Part shown: one piece after another, positions 55,769-64,000 of the stretch
How positions within the stretch are numbered: position 1 is the stretch's first letter
Layout: each line of letters begins with the position of its first letter
DNA from: Pseudomonas kuykendallii
Lineage (GTDB): Bacteria > Pseudomonadota > Gammaproteobacteria > Pseudomonadales > Pseudomonadaceae
Assembly (NCBI RefSeq): GCF_900106975.1
Contig: NZ_FNNU01000002.1
Location: 434,001 to 498,000 of the forward strand
Reading direction: 5' to 3'
Length of the DNA: 64,000 nucleotides
The notes under the pieces: model-generated
What the model was told of the DNA's origin: nothing
What the model saw: the letters and a program-made list of their open reading frames with translations, nothing else
Database searches by the model: none
Program-made: the position numbers and the translations under genes

Positions 55769-57010
55769 TCAACCCAGCGGCGATACCCCGGGCGTGCCGG
55801 GTGCGGCATCGGTGAACGGCCGGGCGCTGAACTGCGGCGCGGTTTCCGGGACGAGGATCACCTTGCGGCAGTCCTCCTGCTTGTCGTTGAAGATCTTGTA
55901 GCCGTCGCTGGCCCTGGACAGCGGCAGGCGGTGGGTGATGATGATTTCCGGGTTCAGCTCGCCGCTCTCGATGTGCCCGAGGAGCGTCGGCAGGAAGCCA
56001 TGCACGTGGGTCTGGCCCATCTTGAAGGTCAGGCCCTTGTCGAAGGCGTCGCCGAACAGGAAGCCGTGGATGAAGCCGGCGTAGACGCCAGGCACGCTGA
56101 CCACGCCGCCGCGGCGCACGGCGGCGATGCACTGGCGCAATGCCTTGCCGCTGGAGCCTTCGAGCTTGAGGTTGGTGAGGAGGGTCTCGGTGGTGCTGCC
56201 CTTGGCCTCGAAGCCGACCGCGTCGATCACCGCATCGACCCCGCGCATGCCGGGCGTGGCCTGGATGATCACCTCCGCCGGGTCGTCCTGCTCGTCGAAG
56301 TTGATCGGCACCACGCCGTAGGCCTGGCGGGCGAAGTCCAGCCGGTACTGGTGGTGATCGATCATGAAGATCTGCTCGGCGCCGAGCAGGCGGGCGCTGG
56401 CGGCGGCCATCAGCCCGACCGGGCCGGCGCCGAAGATCGCCACGCTGGAGCCCCGGCCCACGCCGGCATTGACCGCGGCCTGGTAGCCGGTGGGGAGGAT
56501 GTCGGTGAGGAACAGCACCTGCTCGTCGTTGAGCGTGTCCGGGACCTTGAACGGGCCGGCATTGGCCTTCGGCACGCGGACGAACTCGGCCTGGCCGCCG
56601 GGCATGCCGCCGTACAGGTGGCTGTAGCCGAACAGCGCGGCGCCGGAGGGGATCGATTTCTTGTTCATGATCGCGCCGCGGTCCGGGTTGGTCGTTTCGC
56701 AGGCGGCATGCAGGTTCATCTGGCAGAAGAAACAGTCGCCGCAGGCGATCACGAACGGCACGATCACGCGATCGCCTTTCTTCACCGCGGTGACCGCCGG
56801 CCCGGCCTCTTCGACGATGCCCATGAATTCGTGGCCGAGGATGTCGCCGCTCTTCATGGCCGGCATCTTGCCTCGATACAGGTGCAGGTCGGAACCGCAG
56901 ATGGCGGTGGCCGTCACCCGCAGGATGATGTCGTCGGGGGCCTGGATGACCGGGTCGGGAACGTTATCCACGCGAACGTCGCGGGCACCGTGATAGGTCA
57001 GGGCTTGCAT
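55769..57010 (-). CDS. Zinc-dependent alcohol/formaldehyde dehydrogenase, FDH-like
   Basis: A 413-residue medium-chain dehydrogenase. Catalytic zinc motif [19 protein letters not shown], and structural zinc cluster [15 protein letters not shown] are visible. [41 protein letters not shown] matches glutathione-independent formaldehyde dehydrogenase of P. putida, which is closely similar. The sequence is longer and has an insertion with [14 protein letters not shown]. Substrate is not certain; S-hydroxymethyl or alcohol substrates possible. The open frame to 57256 upstream is not family sequence. Confidence 0.85.
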   Translation of the reverse strand: MQALTYHGARDVRVDNVPDPVIQAPDDIILRVTATAICGSDLHLYRGKMPAMKSGDILGHEFMGIVEEAGPAVTAVKKGDRVIVPFVIACGDCFFCQMNLHAACETTNPDRGAIMNKKSIPSGAALFGYSHLYGGMPGGQAEFVRVPKANAGPFKVPDTLNDEQVLFLTDILPTGYQAAVNAGVGRGSSVAIFGAGPVGLMAAASARLLGAEQIFMIDHHQYRLDFARQAYGVVPINFDEQDDPAEVIIQATPGMRGVDAVIDAVGFEAKGSTTETLLTNLKLEGSSGKALRQCIAAVRRGGVVSVPGVYAGFIHGFLFGDAFDKGLTFKMGQTHVHGFLPTLLGHIESGELNPEIIITHRLPLSRASDGYKIFNDKQEDCRKVILVPETAPQFSARPFTDAAPGTPGVSPLG

Positions 57011-57032
57011 GGCTTTTCCTCGTTCTGGGTAG

Positions 57033-57818
<786 letters not shown>

Positions 57819-57904
57819 CCGCGGCGCCGGTAAACCCATTACCATGGCGGCAACGGGCCGCGCGAGCCCTGAACCGTGCCTGAGGCTGATCGAGGAGCGA
57901 AACA

Positions 57905-58774
57905 ATGAGCCAAGTACTGGACGACCTGGTCGCCTTGCTGAGCCTGGAAACCATCGAAGAAAACCTGTTCCGCGGCGTCAGCCAGGACCTCGGCTTCCGC
58001 CAGCTGTTCGGCGGCCAGGTACTCGGCCAGTCGCTGTCCGCCGCCAGCCAGACGGTCGACCCGGACCGCCCCGTGCATTCGCTGCACGGCTACTTTCTGC
58101 GTCCCGGTGACGCCAGCCTGCCGGTGGTCTACAGCGTCGACCGCGTGCGCGACGGCGGCAGCTTCACCACCCGCCGCGTCACCGCGGTGCAGAAGGGCCA
58201 GACCATCTTCACCTGCAGCGCGTCGTTCCAGGTCCGCGAGGCGGGCTTCGAGCACCAGTCGCAGATGCCCGACGTGCCCGGCCCCGAGGGCCTCAAGTCG
58301 GAAACCGAACTGGCCCTGGAGATCGTCGACCAACTGCCGCCGCGCATGCGCGAGAAGGCCGTCAGCCGCAGGCCGGTGGAAATCCGCCCGGTGCACGTCG
58401 GCAACCCGTTCCTGCCGGTCTCCAGCGAGCCGGTCAAGCACGTCTGGTTCCGCGCAGACGGCGCGCTGCCGGACATCCCGGCGATCCACAAGTACATCCT
58501 CGCCTACGCCTCGGACTTCGGCCTGCTGACCACGTCGCTGCGCCCGCACGGGGTGTCCGTGTGGCAGAAGTTCATGCAGGTGGCGAGCCTCGACCACGCG
58601 CTGTGGTTCCACGACGACCTGCGCGCGGACGAGTGGCTGCTGTACGTCATGGACAGCCCCTGGGCCGGCGGCGGGCGCGGTTTCAACCGCGGCAGCGTGT
58701 ACAACCAGCAGGGCAAGCTGGTGGCCTCGGTGGCGCAGGAGGGGCTGATCCGCCAGCGCGAGGACTGGAAGTGA
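57905..58774 (+). CDS. tesB: Acyl-CoA thioesterase II
   Basis: A 289-residue double-hotdog thioesterase. MSQVLDDLVALLSLETIEENLFRGVSQDLGFRQLFGGQVLGQSLSAA is typical of TesB, and the second hotdog ends SLDHALWFHDDLRADEWLLYVMDSPWAGGGRGFNRGSVYNQQGKLVASVAQEGLIR. Hydrolyses acyl-CoA to fatty acid and CoA. The stop overlaps the GTG start of the HAD gene by four bases, so they are coupled. The syntenic PAO1 gene is tesB (PA3942), as I recall. Confidence 0.96.
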   Translation: MSQVLDDLVALLSLETIEENLFRGVSQDLGFRQLFGGQVLGQSLSAASQTVDPDRPVHSLHGYFLRPGDASLPVVYSVDRVRDGGSFTTRRVTAVQKGQTIFTCSASFQVREAGFEHQSQMPDVPGPEGLKSETELALEIVDQLPPRMREKAVSRRPVEIRPVHVGNPFLPVSSEPVKHVWFRADGALPDIPAIHKYILAYASDFGLLTTSLRPHGVSVWQKFMQVASLDHALWFHDDLRADEWLLYVMDSPWAGGGRGFNRGSVYNQQGKLVASVAQEGLIRQREDWK

Positions 58775-59364
58775 CGCTGGGCGAGGCGCGCCACTGGGTG
58801 TTCGACATGGACGGCACCCTGACCGTCGCCGTGCACGACTTCGCCCTCATCCGCCGCGAGCTGGACATCCCCGCGGAAGACGACATCCTCCATCACCTGG
58901 CGGCGCTGCCCGCTGAGGCGGCCTCGCGCAAGCGCGCCTGGCTGCTCGACCACGAACGCGAACTGGCGCGCGCCTCACGCCCGGCCGTGGGCGCGGTGGC
59001 GCTGGTGCGCGCCCTCTGCGAGCGCGGCTGCCGGCTCGGCATCCTCACCCGCAACGCCCATGAGCTGGCGCTGGTGACCCTGAAGGCGATCGGCCTCGAC
59101 GACTGCTTCGCCGCCGACGATATCCTCGGCCGCGACGAGGCCCCGCCCAAACCCCACCCCGGCGGCCTGCTGCATCTGGCCGAACGCTGGGGCGTCGCCC
59201 CCGGCGCGCTGGTGATGGTGGGCGACCACCGCATGGACCTCCAATGCGCCCGCGCGGCCGGCGCGCATGCACTGCTGGTGAACCTGCCCGAGAACCCCTG
59301 GCCGGAATGGAGCGACGGCTTCGTGCGCGATTGCGCAGAGGTGCTGGCGGGGTTGGGTAGCTGA
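58771..59364 (+). CDS. HAD-superfamily phosphatase
   Basis: A 197-residue HAD hydrolase. Motif I is FDMDGT (D12, D14), motif II in LGILTRNAHE, motif III/IV in VGDHRMDLQCARAAGAHALLV. The cap is small and helical. It resembles phosphoglycolate phosphatase-type HADs; the substrate is unknown. GTG 58771 overlaps the tesB TGA (GTGA), so it depends on tesB translation. It is followed by the family C repeat array. Confidence 0.85.
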   Translation: MTLGEARHWVFDMDGTLTVAVHDFALIRRELDIPAEDDILHHLAALPAEAASRKRAWLLDHERELARASRPAVGAVALVRALCERGCRLGILTRNAHELALVTLKAIGLDDCFAADDILGRDEAPPKPHPGGLLHLAERWGVAPGALVMVGDHRMDLQCARAAGAHALLVNLPENPWPEWSDGFVRDCAEVLAGLGS

Positions 59365-59378
59365 TCCGAGGCAAAGGC

Positions 59379-59790
59379 CCCTCTCCCTCGGCCCTCTCCC
59401 ATGAATGGGAGAGGGGGTGGTGCGGGGTGAGTGATGGAGTGCGGTGCTGGGCTGCTGAGTGTTTGGTGCTTGGTTATGGCTGGGATGATTCGGGGCAACG
59501 GCCCCTCTCCCCGGCCCTCTCCCATGAATGGGAGAGGGGGTGGTGCGGGGTGGGTGATGGAGTGTGGTGCTGGGCTACTGAGTGTTTGGTGCTTGGTTAT
59601 GGCTGGGATGATTCGGGGCAACGGCCCCTCTCCCCGGCCCTCTCCCATGAATGGGAGAGGGGGTGGTGTGGGGTGGGGGATGGAGTGTGGTGCTGGGCTG
59701 GGCTGCTGAGTGTTTGGTGCTTGGTTATGGCTGGGATGATTCGGGGCGGTGGTCCTCTCCCCGGCCTCTCCCATGAAGGGGAGAGGGGCG
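59379..59790. repeat. Family C tandem array, unit 123 bp
   Basis: The sequence CTCTCCCATGAATGGGAGAGG recurs with its ATGAATGGGA centre at 59401, 59524 and 59647, and a shorter variant at 59773, giving spacings of 123, 123 and 126 bases. The intervening text (CTGAGTGTTTGGTGCTTGG and others) is almost identical in the units. The open frames that cross it are artefacts of the repeat. It sits just after the HAD gene. Confidence 0.88.
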
Positions 59791-59850
59791 TGCGCCAAGT
59801 CGAAGGGCTGCCGAGCCCCACGTCGTGGCGCCGAACCCGCACGGGCAGCC

Positions 59851-59886
59851 CCCTCTCCCGTTTACGGGAGAGGGCTGGGGAGAGGG
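59851..59886. repeat. Family C palindrome that forms the end of the DUF559 gene
   Basis: CCCTCTCCCGTTTACGGGAGAGGG (59851-59874) followed by CTGGGGAGAGGG. The minus-strand stop codon TTA (59862-59864) of the adjacent DUF559 gene lies in the loop of this palindrome, and the arm encodes its SPLPSPLP C-terminus. Confidence 0.8.
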
Positions 59887-60230
59887 CTGAAGCCTTCCAG
59901 CAGCGTCAGCCGTATACGCTCCAGCACCGCCTCCGTTTCCCCCAACACCTCGTGATTCCAGAAGCGCAGCACGCGAAAGCCGCGGTCCTCGAAATAGCGG
60001 TCGCGCGCGGCGTCCTTGTCCGACGCCTGCTGGTGCTGGCCGCCGTCCACCTCGATGATGAGGAAATGCTCCAGGCAAACGAAGTCGACGATATAGCGCC
60101 CCATGGGCTTCTGCCGCTTGAACTTGAGGCCTAGAAAACGATGGCCGCGCAGCTGACGCCACAGCAGTAGCTCGGCGTCGGTCATCTGGCTTCTCAGGGT
60201 CTTGCTGTTCGGTAACAGGTCCATGAGCAT
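59862..60230 (-). CDS. DUF559 (VSR/restriction-endonuclease-like) protein
   Basis: A 122-residue protein of the DUF559 family, related to the Vsr nuclease fold. Characteristic text is LRSQMTDAELLLWRQLRGHRFLGLKFKRQKPMGRYIVDFVCLEHFLIIEVDGGQH, with D/E residues in VDFVCLEHFLIIEVDGGQH in the catalytic position of the fold. Activity has not been shown for most members. The last eight codons (SPLPSPLP) and the stop come from the family C palindrome, so its natural 3' end may have been replaced by repeat invasion. Start ATG 60230 (GGGAG upstream) or ATG 60224. Confidence 0.85.
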   Translation of the reverse strand: MLMDLLPNSKTLRSQMTDAELLLWRQLRGHRFLGLKFKRQKPMGRYIVDFVCLEHFLIIEVDGGQHQQASDKDAARDRYFEDRGFRVLRFWNHEVLGETEAVLERIRLTLLEGFSPLPSPLP

Positions 60231-60268
60231 CCTTGCTCCCGTGACGATCCTGAGAACCTAGCCGATGT

Positions 60269-61126
60269 TCACAACGCCTTCGCCTCGAAGGTATCGCAGC
60301 TGTCCGGCGAGCCGCTTTCGAAGCCGGCCTTGAACCAGCGCACGCGCTGTTGCGAGGTGCCGTGGGTGAAGGAGTCGGGCACCACGCGGCCCTGGCCTTT
60401 GCGTTGCAGTTGGTCGTCGCCGATGGCGCTGGCGGCGTTCAGGGCTTCCTCGAGGTCGCCGGGCTCCATCCAGTCGAGGCGCTTCTGCGCGTGGAAGGCC
60501 CAGACGCCGGCGTAGCAGTCCGCCTGCAACTCCTGGCGCACCGAGAGCCCGCTGGCGCCCTCCATCGGCTGGCCGCTGCGGCGCGCGGCGTCCACGGTGG
60601 CGGGAACACCCAGCAGGTTCTGCACATGATGGCCGACTTCGTGGGCGATCACGTAGGCCTGGGCGAAGTCGCCGGCGGCCTTGAAGCGCTGTTCCAGTTC
60701 GCGGAAGAAACCGAGGTCCAGGTAGACCTTCTGGTCCAGCGAGCAATAGAACGGGCCGACCTGCGAAGAGGCATAGCCGCAGGCGGAGTTGGTGCCGCCG
60801 CTGAACAGGCGCAGTTCCGGCTGGCGGTACTGGCCTCCGCCGGTGGCGAAGAGCGCGGCCCAGGTGTCTTCGGTATCACCGAGGATCGCGCTGACGAAGT
60901 CCACCTCGGGATCGGCGCGGCCGTCCGCGGGCTGGCTCTGCTCGACCTGCGAGCCCTGGCCGGAGAGCTGGCCGAGGATCTGCAGCGGGTCCTGGCCCAT
61001 CAGCAGGCTGATCACCACCACCGCGACGATGCCCCCGAGGCCCAGCCCGCCACCGATGCGCAGGCCGCTTCCACCGGAGCGGCCGTCCGTCACGTTTTCG
61101 CTTCTTCTCGCCCTTTGCCAACGCAT
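60269..61126 (-). CDS. ypfJ: YpfJ-family neutral zinc metallopeptidase
   Basis: A 285-residue membrane-anchored protein: cytosolic N-terminus with an Arg-rich start, one membrane helix (about 27-44) and a C-terminal domain with zinc signature HEVGHH (H162, E163, H166), preceded by AQAYVIA. GTNSACGYASSQVGPFYCSLDQKVYLDLGFF and ELQADCYAGVWA (third ligand region) complete the family pattern. Natural substrate unknown. AAGGAG lies 7 bases before the ATG at 61126. 38 bases downstream of it is the DUF559 gene. Confidence 0.93.
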   Translation of the reverse strand: MRWQRARRSENVTDGRSGGSGLRIGGGLGLGGIVAVVVISLLMGQDPLQILGQLSGQGSQVEQSQPADGRADPEVDFVSAILGDTEDTWAALFATGGGQYRQPELRLFSGGTNSACGYASSQVGPFYCSLDQKVYLDLGFFRELEQRFKAAGDFAQAYVIAHEVGHHVQNLLGVPATVDAARRSGQPMEGASGLSVRQELQADCYAGVWAFHAQKRLDWMEPGDLEEALNAASAIGDDQLQRKGQGRVVPDSFTHGTSQQRVRWFKAGFESGSPDSCDTFEAKAL

Positions 61127-61193
61127 TGCCGGATCTCCTTGAAGGCCGGTGAGTCCGGCGCTTCATGCTAGGACGCGCGAGGCGCGATGACGT

Positions 61194-62553
61194 TCAGTCG
61201 CAGGCCAGCACCACCCGGTCGCGGCCTTCGTTCTTCGCCTGGTAGAGCGCCTGGTCGGCGCGGCGCAGGGTGCGCTGGAAGTCCGGATGACCGTCGTGCA
61301 GGGCCACGCCGAGGCTGACGGTGGTGCGGATCGAGCGGTTCGCCGCGAGCTGGAAGACTTCCTCGGCGACTCGCCGGCGCACCCGCTCGGCGAGTGTCAT
61401 GGCGGTGGCTTCTGTGGTGTCGACGAGGATCAGCAGGAATTCCTCGCCGCCGTAGCGGAAGGCGTAGTCGCCGCCGCGTATGCAGCTGGGAGAGAATCGC
61501 GGCGACCTGTTGCAGCACCAGGTCGCCGGCTTCGTGGCCGAGGTTGTCGTTGACGCTCTTGAAGTGGTCGATGTCGACCATCAGCACGGCGAACGGGCTG
61601 TGGGTGGTGCGCGCGAGGGCGATCTCGCGGTTTAGGACGACGCTGAGGAACTTGCGGTTGAGCATCTGGGTGAGGCTGTCGCGGCCGACCTCCAGTTCGC
61701 CGGCGCGGGCGAACAGGGTGTCCAGCAGGTAGCGCACGACGCGGGTGGATTCGCGAAGCTCGCGCAGTTGCCGCAACTTGCCCTCCGCCGGCTGGAAGTG
61801 GGCGATGCAGCGCTCGATACGGTCGACGTGTTCGCGGATGGCGCTCATCTCCACCGCGTCCTGGAAGGCATGCGTCGCCTTGTGTTTGAACCACAGGCCG
61901 AAGTCCGACTGCAGCAGCGGCTGCAACTGCCCGGCCTGGGCACCGAGGGCGATGTCGTACATCAGCTGGTTTTCCCAGTCGAGCAGGCCGGCGCGCTGGC
62001 GTTCGCGCTCGGTGCCGATGTTCTGCGATACCGAGAACATCCGGTAGGCCTCCTCGGAACGCGCGTTGCGCTGATGCGCCAGGGAGTACGCCTGGCTCAT
62101 GACCTCCAGGGCGATGTCGATGTTCTCGCTGACGAAGGTGATGGCGTCGAGCTGGGCGCGTCCGAGCCTGGCGCTGCCCAGTTGCAGGAAGATCGCTGCC
62201 TTGAGGAAGCGCGCGCCGCGCATCACCAGGCTGATCGGGATGTCGACCCGCGCATGGATTTCGCCGATCCGTTTCTGCAGTTCGATCAGTTCGGGAACGT
62301 CGGAGCGGTTGCGCAGGGCGAACATCTCCTGCAGCCAGCGCCGCATCGACGGCTTGAGGTGTTCCTCGACGCGCTGGTGGGCGAGGAACTGCCCGGCGTG
62401 GCTGTCATCGCCCATGTGCTGGTAGAACCGTTCGGCAAGCGATTCGGCGTGCGCGTCGATCAGTGCGCCGACGGTTCGGCAGAGGGTGGCGTCGTAGCGG
62501 TCGATAAGGGCGCCCCAGTCGGCGGCCAGGGGAGCGAGAACATCGGCTGTCAT
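61194..62553 (-). pseudogene. dosC: Globin-coupled diguanylate cyclase, DosC-like, with a +1 frameshift
   Basis: Encodes a haem-globin sensor fused to a GGDEF domain, which would make c-di-GMP. The first frame (start 62553, MTADVLAPLAAD) gives the globin domain (about 1-150) with proximal His100 in IGEIHARVDIP and FYQHM (Tyr44) in the distal pocket, a middle domain, and the start of GGDEF (LTQMLNRKFLSVVLNREIA, VDIDHFKSVND). At about 61479-61480 the frame breaks; the rest (61194-61478) continues in another frame as RGGDYAFRYGGEEFLLILVD, with I-site RGGD and active site GGEEF. The region is 1360 bases, one more than a multiple of three. Removing one base gives a 452-residue protein, near the ~460 of E. 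coli DosC. May be a real pseudogene or an assembly error. Confidence 0.88.
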
Positions 62554-62716
62554 GGGTGGGGTCCGATCACTGCGAGAGGACGGAAGCGTTGCGCGCTTAG
62601 GCGAAGCGCCATCATGCAAAGCGCGCGAATCTACACCAGCGTTCGCGCCTCTGCGCGTGTCCGAACGGTCGGTTCCTGACGAAAGGAAACACCCCGAACC
62701 ACCTGTTTGACGCCGG

Positions 62717-63154
62717 TCAATGGGCCGGGTAGTCGCTCACTACGCTCTGTTTGCCGTCGGTGCCCACGCCGATCACCTGATAGGCGTCCTTGCGTTCGCC
62801 CATTTCCATACCCGGCGAGCCCATCGGCATGCCCGGCGTGGCGATGCCGGCCAGGTCGGCGCGCTGGCGCAGGGCGAGCACGTCCTTCGCCGGCACGTGG
62901 CCTTCGACGAACTTGCCGTCGATCACCCCGGTGTGGCACGAGCCGAGCGCGTGCGGCACGCCGAGGCGGGTCTTCAGCGCCGGCATGTCGTTCTCGATGT
63001 GGTCGCGGACGCTGAAGCCGTTCTGCTCCAGGTGCTTGATCCAAGACGTGCAGCAGCCGCAGTTGGGGTCGCGATAGACGTCGATGGCCACCGGCTCGGC
63101 GGCCTGGGCGACGCCGCCGACGAGCAGCGCGGCGAGCAGGGGAAATGCGCGCAT
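62717..63154 (-). CDS. DUF411 metal-binding protein, secreted
   Basis: A 145-residue protein with a signal peptide (cleavage near residue 19, AQA/AEP). The DUF411 signature is DPNCGCCTSWIKHLEQNGF (C32, C34, C35) and LGSCHTGVIDGKFVEGHVPAKDVLAL (C73, H74). A Met-rich segment PGMPMGSPGMEMG suggests copper(I) binding; DUF411 proteins are often linked to copper or silver resistance. Start ATG 63154 preceded by a purine-rich site. No other metal-resistance gene is seen in the window. Confidence 0.9.
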   Translation of the reverse strand: MRAFPLLAALLVGGVAQAAEPVAIDVYRDPNCGCCTSWIKHLEQNGFSVRDHIENDMPALKTRLGVPHALGSCHTGVIDGKFVEGHVPAKDVLALRQRADLAGIATPGMPMGSPGMEMGERKDAYQVIGVGTDGKQSVVSDYPAH

Positions 63155-63395
63155 GGTGAGTCTCCTGAGGGTGAGGCGCGCAGGATAGCGCGCCCGGTGG
63201 CGTCCGGGACTGGCCTGGCGCACGCCGAGGCGGCGAAGGTGTGACCGCCTGTTGCCGAAATGCGCTTCATCGGCCGTCAAAGGGTGCGACGAACCATCGC
63301 AGGTGGGTCTACTCTCAATTACAGATTCCGTCGCCGACACCCCGCCGGCGCGGTCTCGACACAGCCCCGTAAGGGGCGGGAGAGGAGGGAGCGCG

Positions 63396-64000
63396 ATGAT
63401 CAATCACGTATGGGGACTGTTGTCCCGTCCGACCCGCGAATGGGCCCAGATCAACACCGAAGGCGAAACCGTCATCCACCTGTATGCCCATCACGTGTTG
63501 CTGATGGCGCTGATACCGGTGGTCTGCGCCTTCATCGGCACCACCCAGATCGGCTGGAAGCTCGGCGACATGCAGACGTCGGAGGTGTCGCTACCCGTCG
63601 CCGTCGCCCTGGGTGCCGGCTTCTACCTGATGATCCTCGCCGCCATCGCGGTGATGGGAAACGTGATCTTCCGCATGGCCGAGCGTTATCCGGAGCGCCC
63701 CAGCGTCGACCGCTGCATCGTGTTCGCCGGCTACGTGGCGACGCCGCTGTTCCTCGCCGGCGCGGTGCTGCTCTATCCGCTGATCTGGCTGTGCATCCTG
63801 GTGGGCTGCGTGGCGCTCTGCTACACGGCCTATCTGCTGTACCTGGGGATTCCGTCGTTCCTGCAGATCCCGCGCAAGGACGGTTTCATCCTCTCCAGCG
63901 GAACCTTGGGCATCGGCGTGCTGGTGCTCGAGGCCCTGCTGGCGCTGACCGTGCTGATCTGGAGCGTGGGCTCGAACTTCGGCATCGGCCGGCTGTTCCT
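63396..64000 (+). CDS. Yip1-domain membrane protein (cut by window edge)
   Basis: The open frame from ATG 63396 to the right edge gives at least 201 residues: MINHVWGLLSRPTREWAQI, then helices at about residues 30-47, 67-90, 110-130, 130-150 and 167-190. The start WGLLSRPTREWAQI and the length between helices fit the Yip1 family of small polytopic membrane proteins. GGAGGGA is 6 bases before the ATG. It is divergent from DUF411 with a 241-base gap. The C-terminus is missing because the window ends. Confidence 0.85.
   Translation, partial: MINHVWGLLSRPTREWAQINTEGETVIHLYAHHVLLMALIPVVCAFIGTTQIGWKLGDMQTSEVSLPVAVALGAGFYLMILAAIAVMGNVIFRMAERYPERPSVDRCIVFAGYVATPLFLAGAVLLYPLIWLCILVGCVALCYTAYLLYLGIPSFLQIPRKDGFILSSGTLGIGVLVLEALLALTVLIWSVGSNFGIGRLF

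Noticed and set aside
59427-60134. Open frame across the 123-bp repeats
   Set aside because: Its sequence is repeat-derived and internally periodic; no homologous fold.

Overview
The window is GC-rich, densely coding chromosomal DNA from a Pseudomonas of the P. aeruginosa group. The gene order holA-lptE-leuS, lnt-corC-ybeY-phoH-miaB, DUF1820, Sel1, hemL-thiE-thiD, ladS, TetR, aidB-like acyl-CoA dehydrogenase, amn, rluE, DUF2788, Lrp, fieF, lipoprotein, hrpB, NYN protein, rhlE, tesB is the order I recall from P. aeruginosa PAO1 around PA3989-PA3942 (from memory, not searched). No rRNA, tRNA, CRISPR array, phage or insertion sequence was seen.

Layout. 1-19.6 kb is conserved housekeeping: DNA polymerase clamp loader (holA, cut by the window edge), LPS transport (lptE), LeuRS, lipoprotein N-acyltransferase, the ybeY-phoH RNA-maturation pair, MiaB tRNA modification, haem and thiamine biosynthesis, and the LadS hybrid kinase of the Gac network. 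19.6-25.2 kb is an accessory catabolic island: a polar amino-acid type ABC transporter operon in which an argininosuccinate-lyase-like enzyme sits between permease and ATPase genes, facing an OccR/NocR-like LysR regulator. 25.4-30.8 kb holds two nucleotide N-glycosidases (PpnN-like and Amn) flanking a divergent threonine-dehydratase/MocR pair. 31-46 kb is mixed core: GNAT, Ahr-type aldehyde reductase, RluE, a Rieske-AIF flavoprotein, FieF, HrpB, NYN protein, YedA exporter and RhlE helicase. 46.7-54.3 kb is a second accessory catabolic unit: a LuxR-type regulator, a four-gene spermidine/putrescine-type ABC importer, an aldehyde dehydrogenase and an FMN alpha-hydroxyacid oxidase. 54.4-64 kb carries a flavoprotein, a zinc alcohol dehydrogenase, a GNAT, tesB, a HAD phosphatase, a DUF559 nuclease-like gene, a YpfJ metallopeptidase, a frameshifted globin-coupled diguanylate cyclase, a DUF411 metal-binding protein and a Yip1-domain membrane protein cut by the right edge.

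Repeats. Three families of palindromic intergenic repeats recur: (A) GTAGGGTGGG(C/T)T elements at about 30.9, 46 and 54.4 kb, including a tandem array with a unit of about 201 bp; (B) TAGGGTGCGCC elements at 33.4 and 44.5 kb; (C) CCCTCTCCC/GGGAGAGGG elements at 26.8 and 59.4-59.9 kb, including a 123-bp tandem array.

The best candidates for undescribed biology are the lyase-in-transporter operon (substrate unknown, canonical argininosuccinate-binding residues changed) and the LuxR/ABC/dehydrogenase/oxidase operon with a perfect 16-bp palindrome in front of it. All product calls come from reading motifs and recalled family knowledge; no database search was run.
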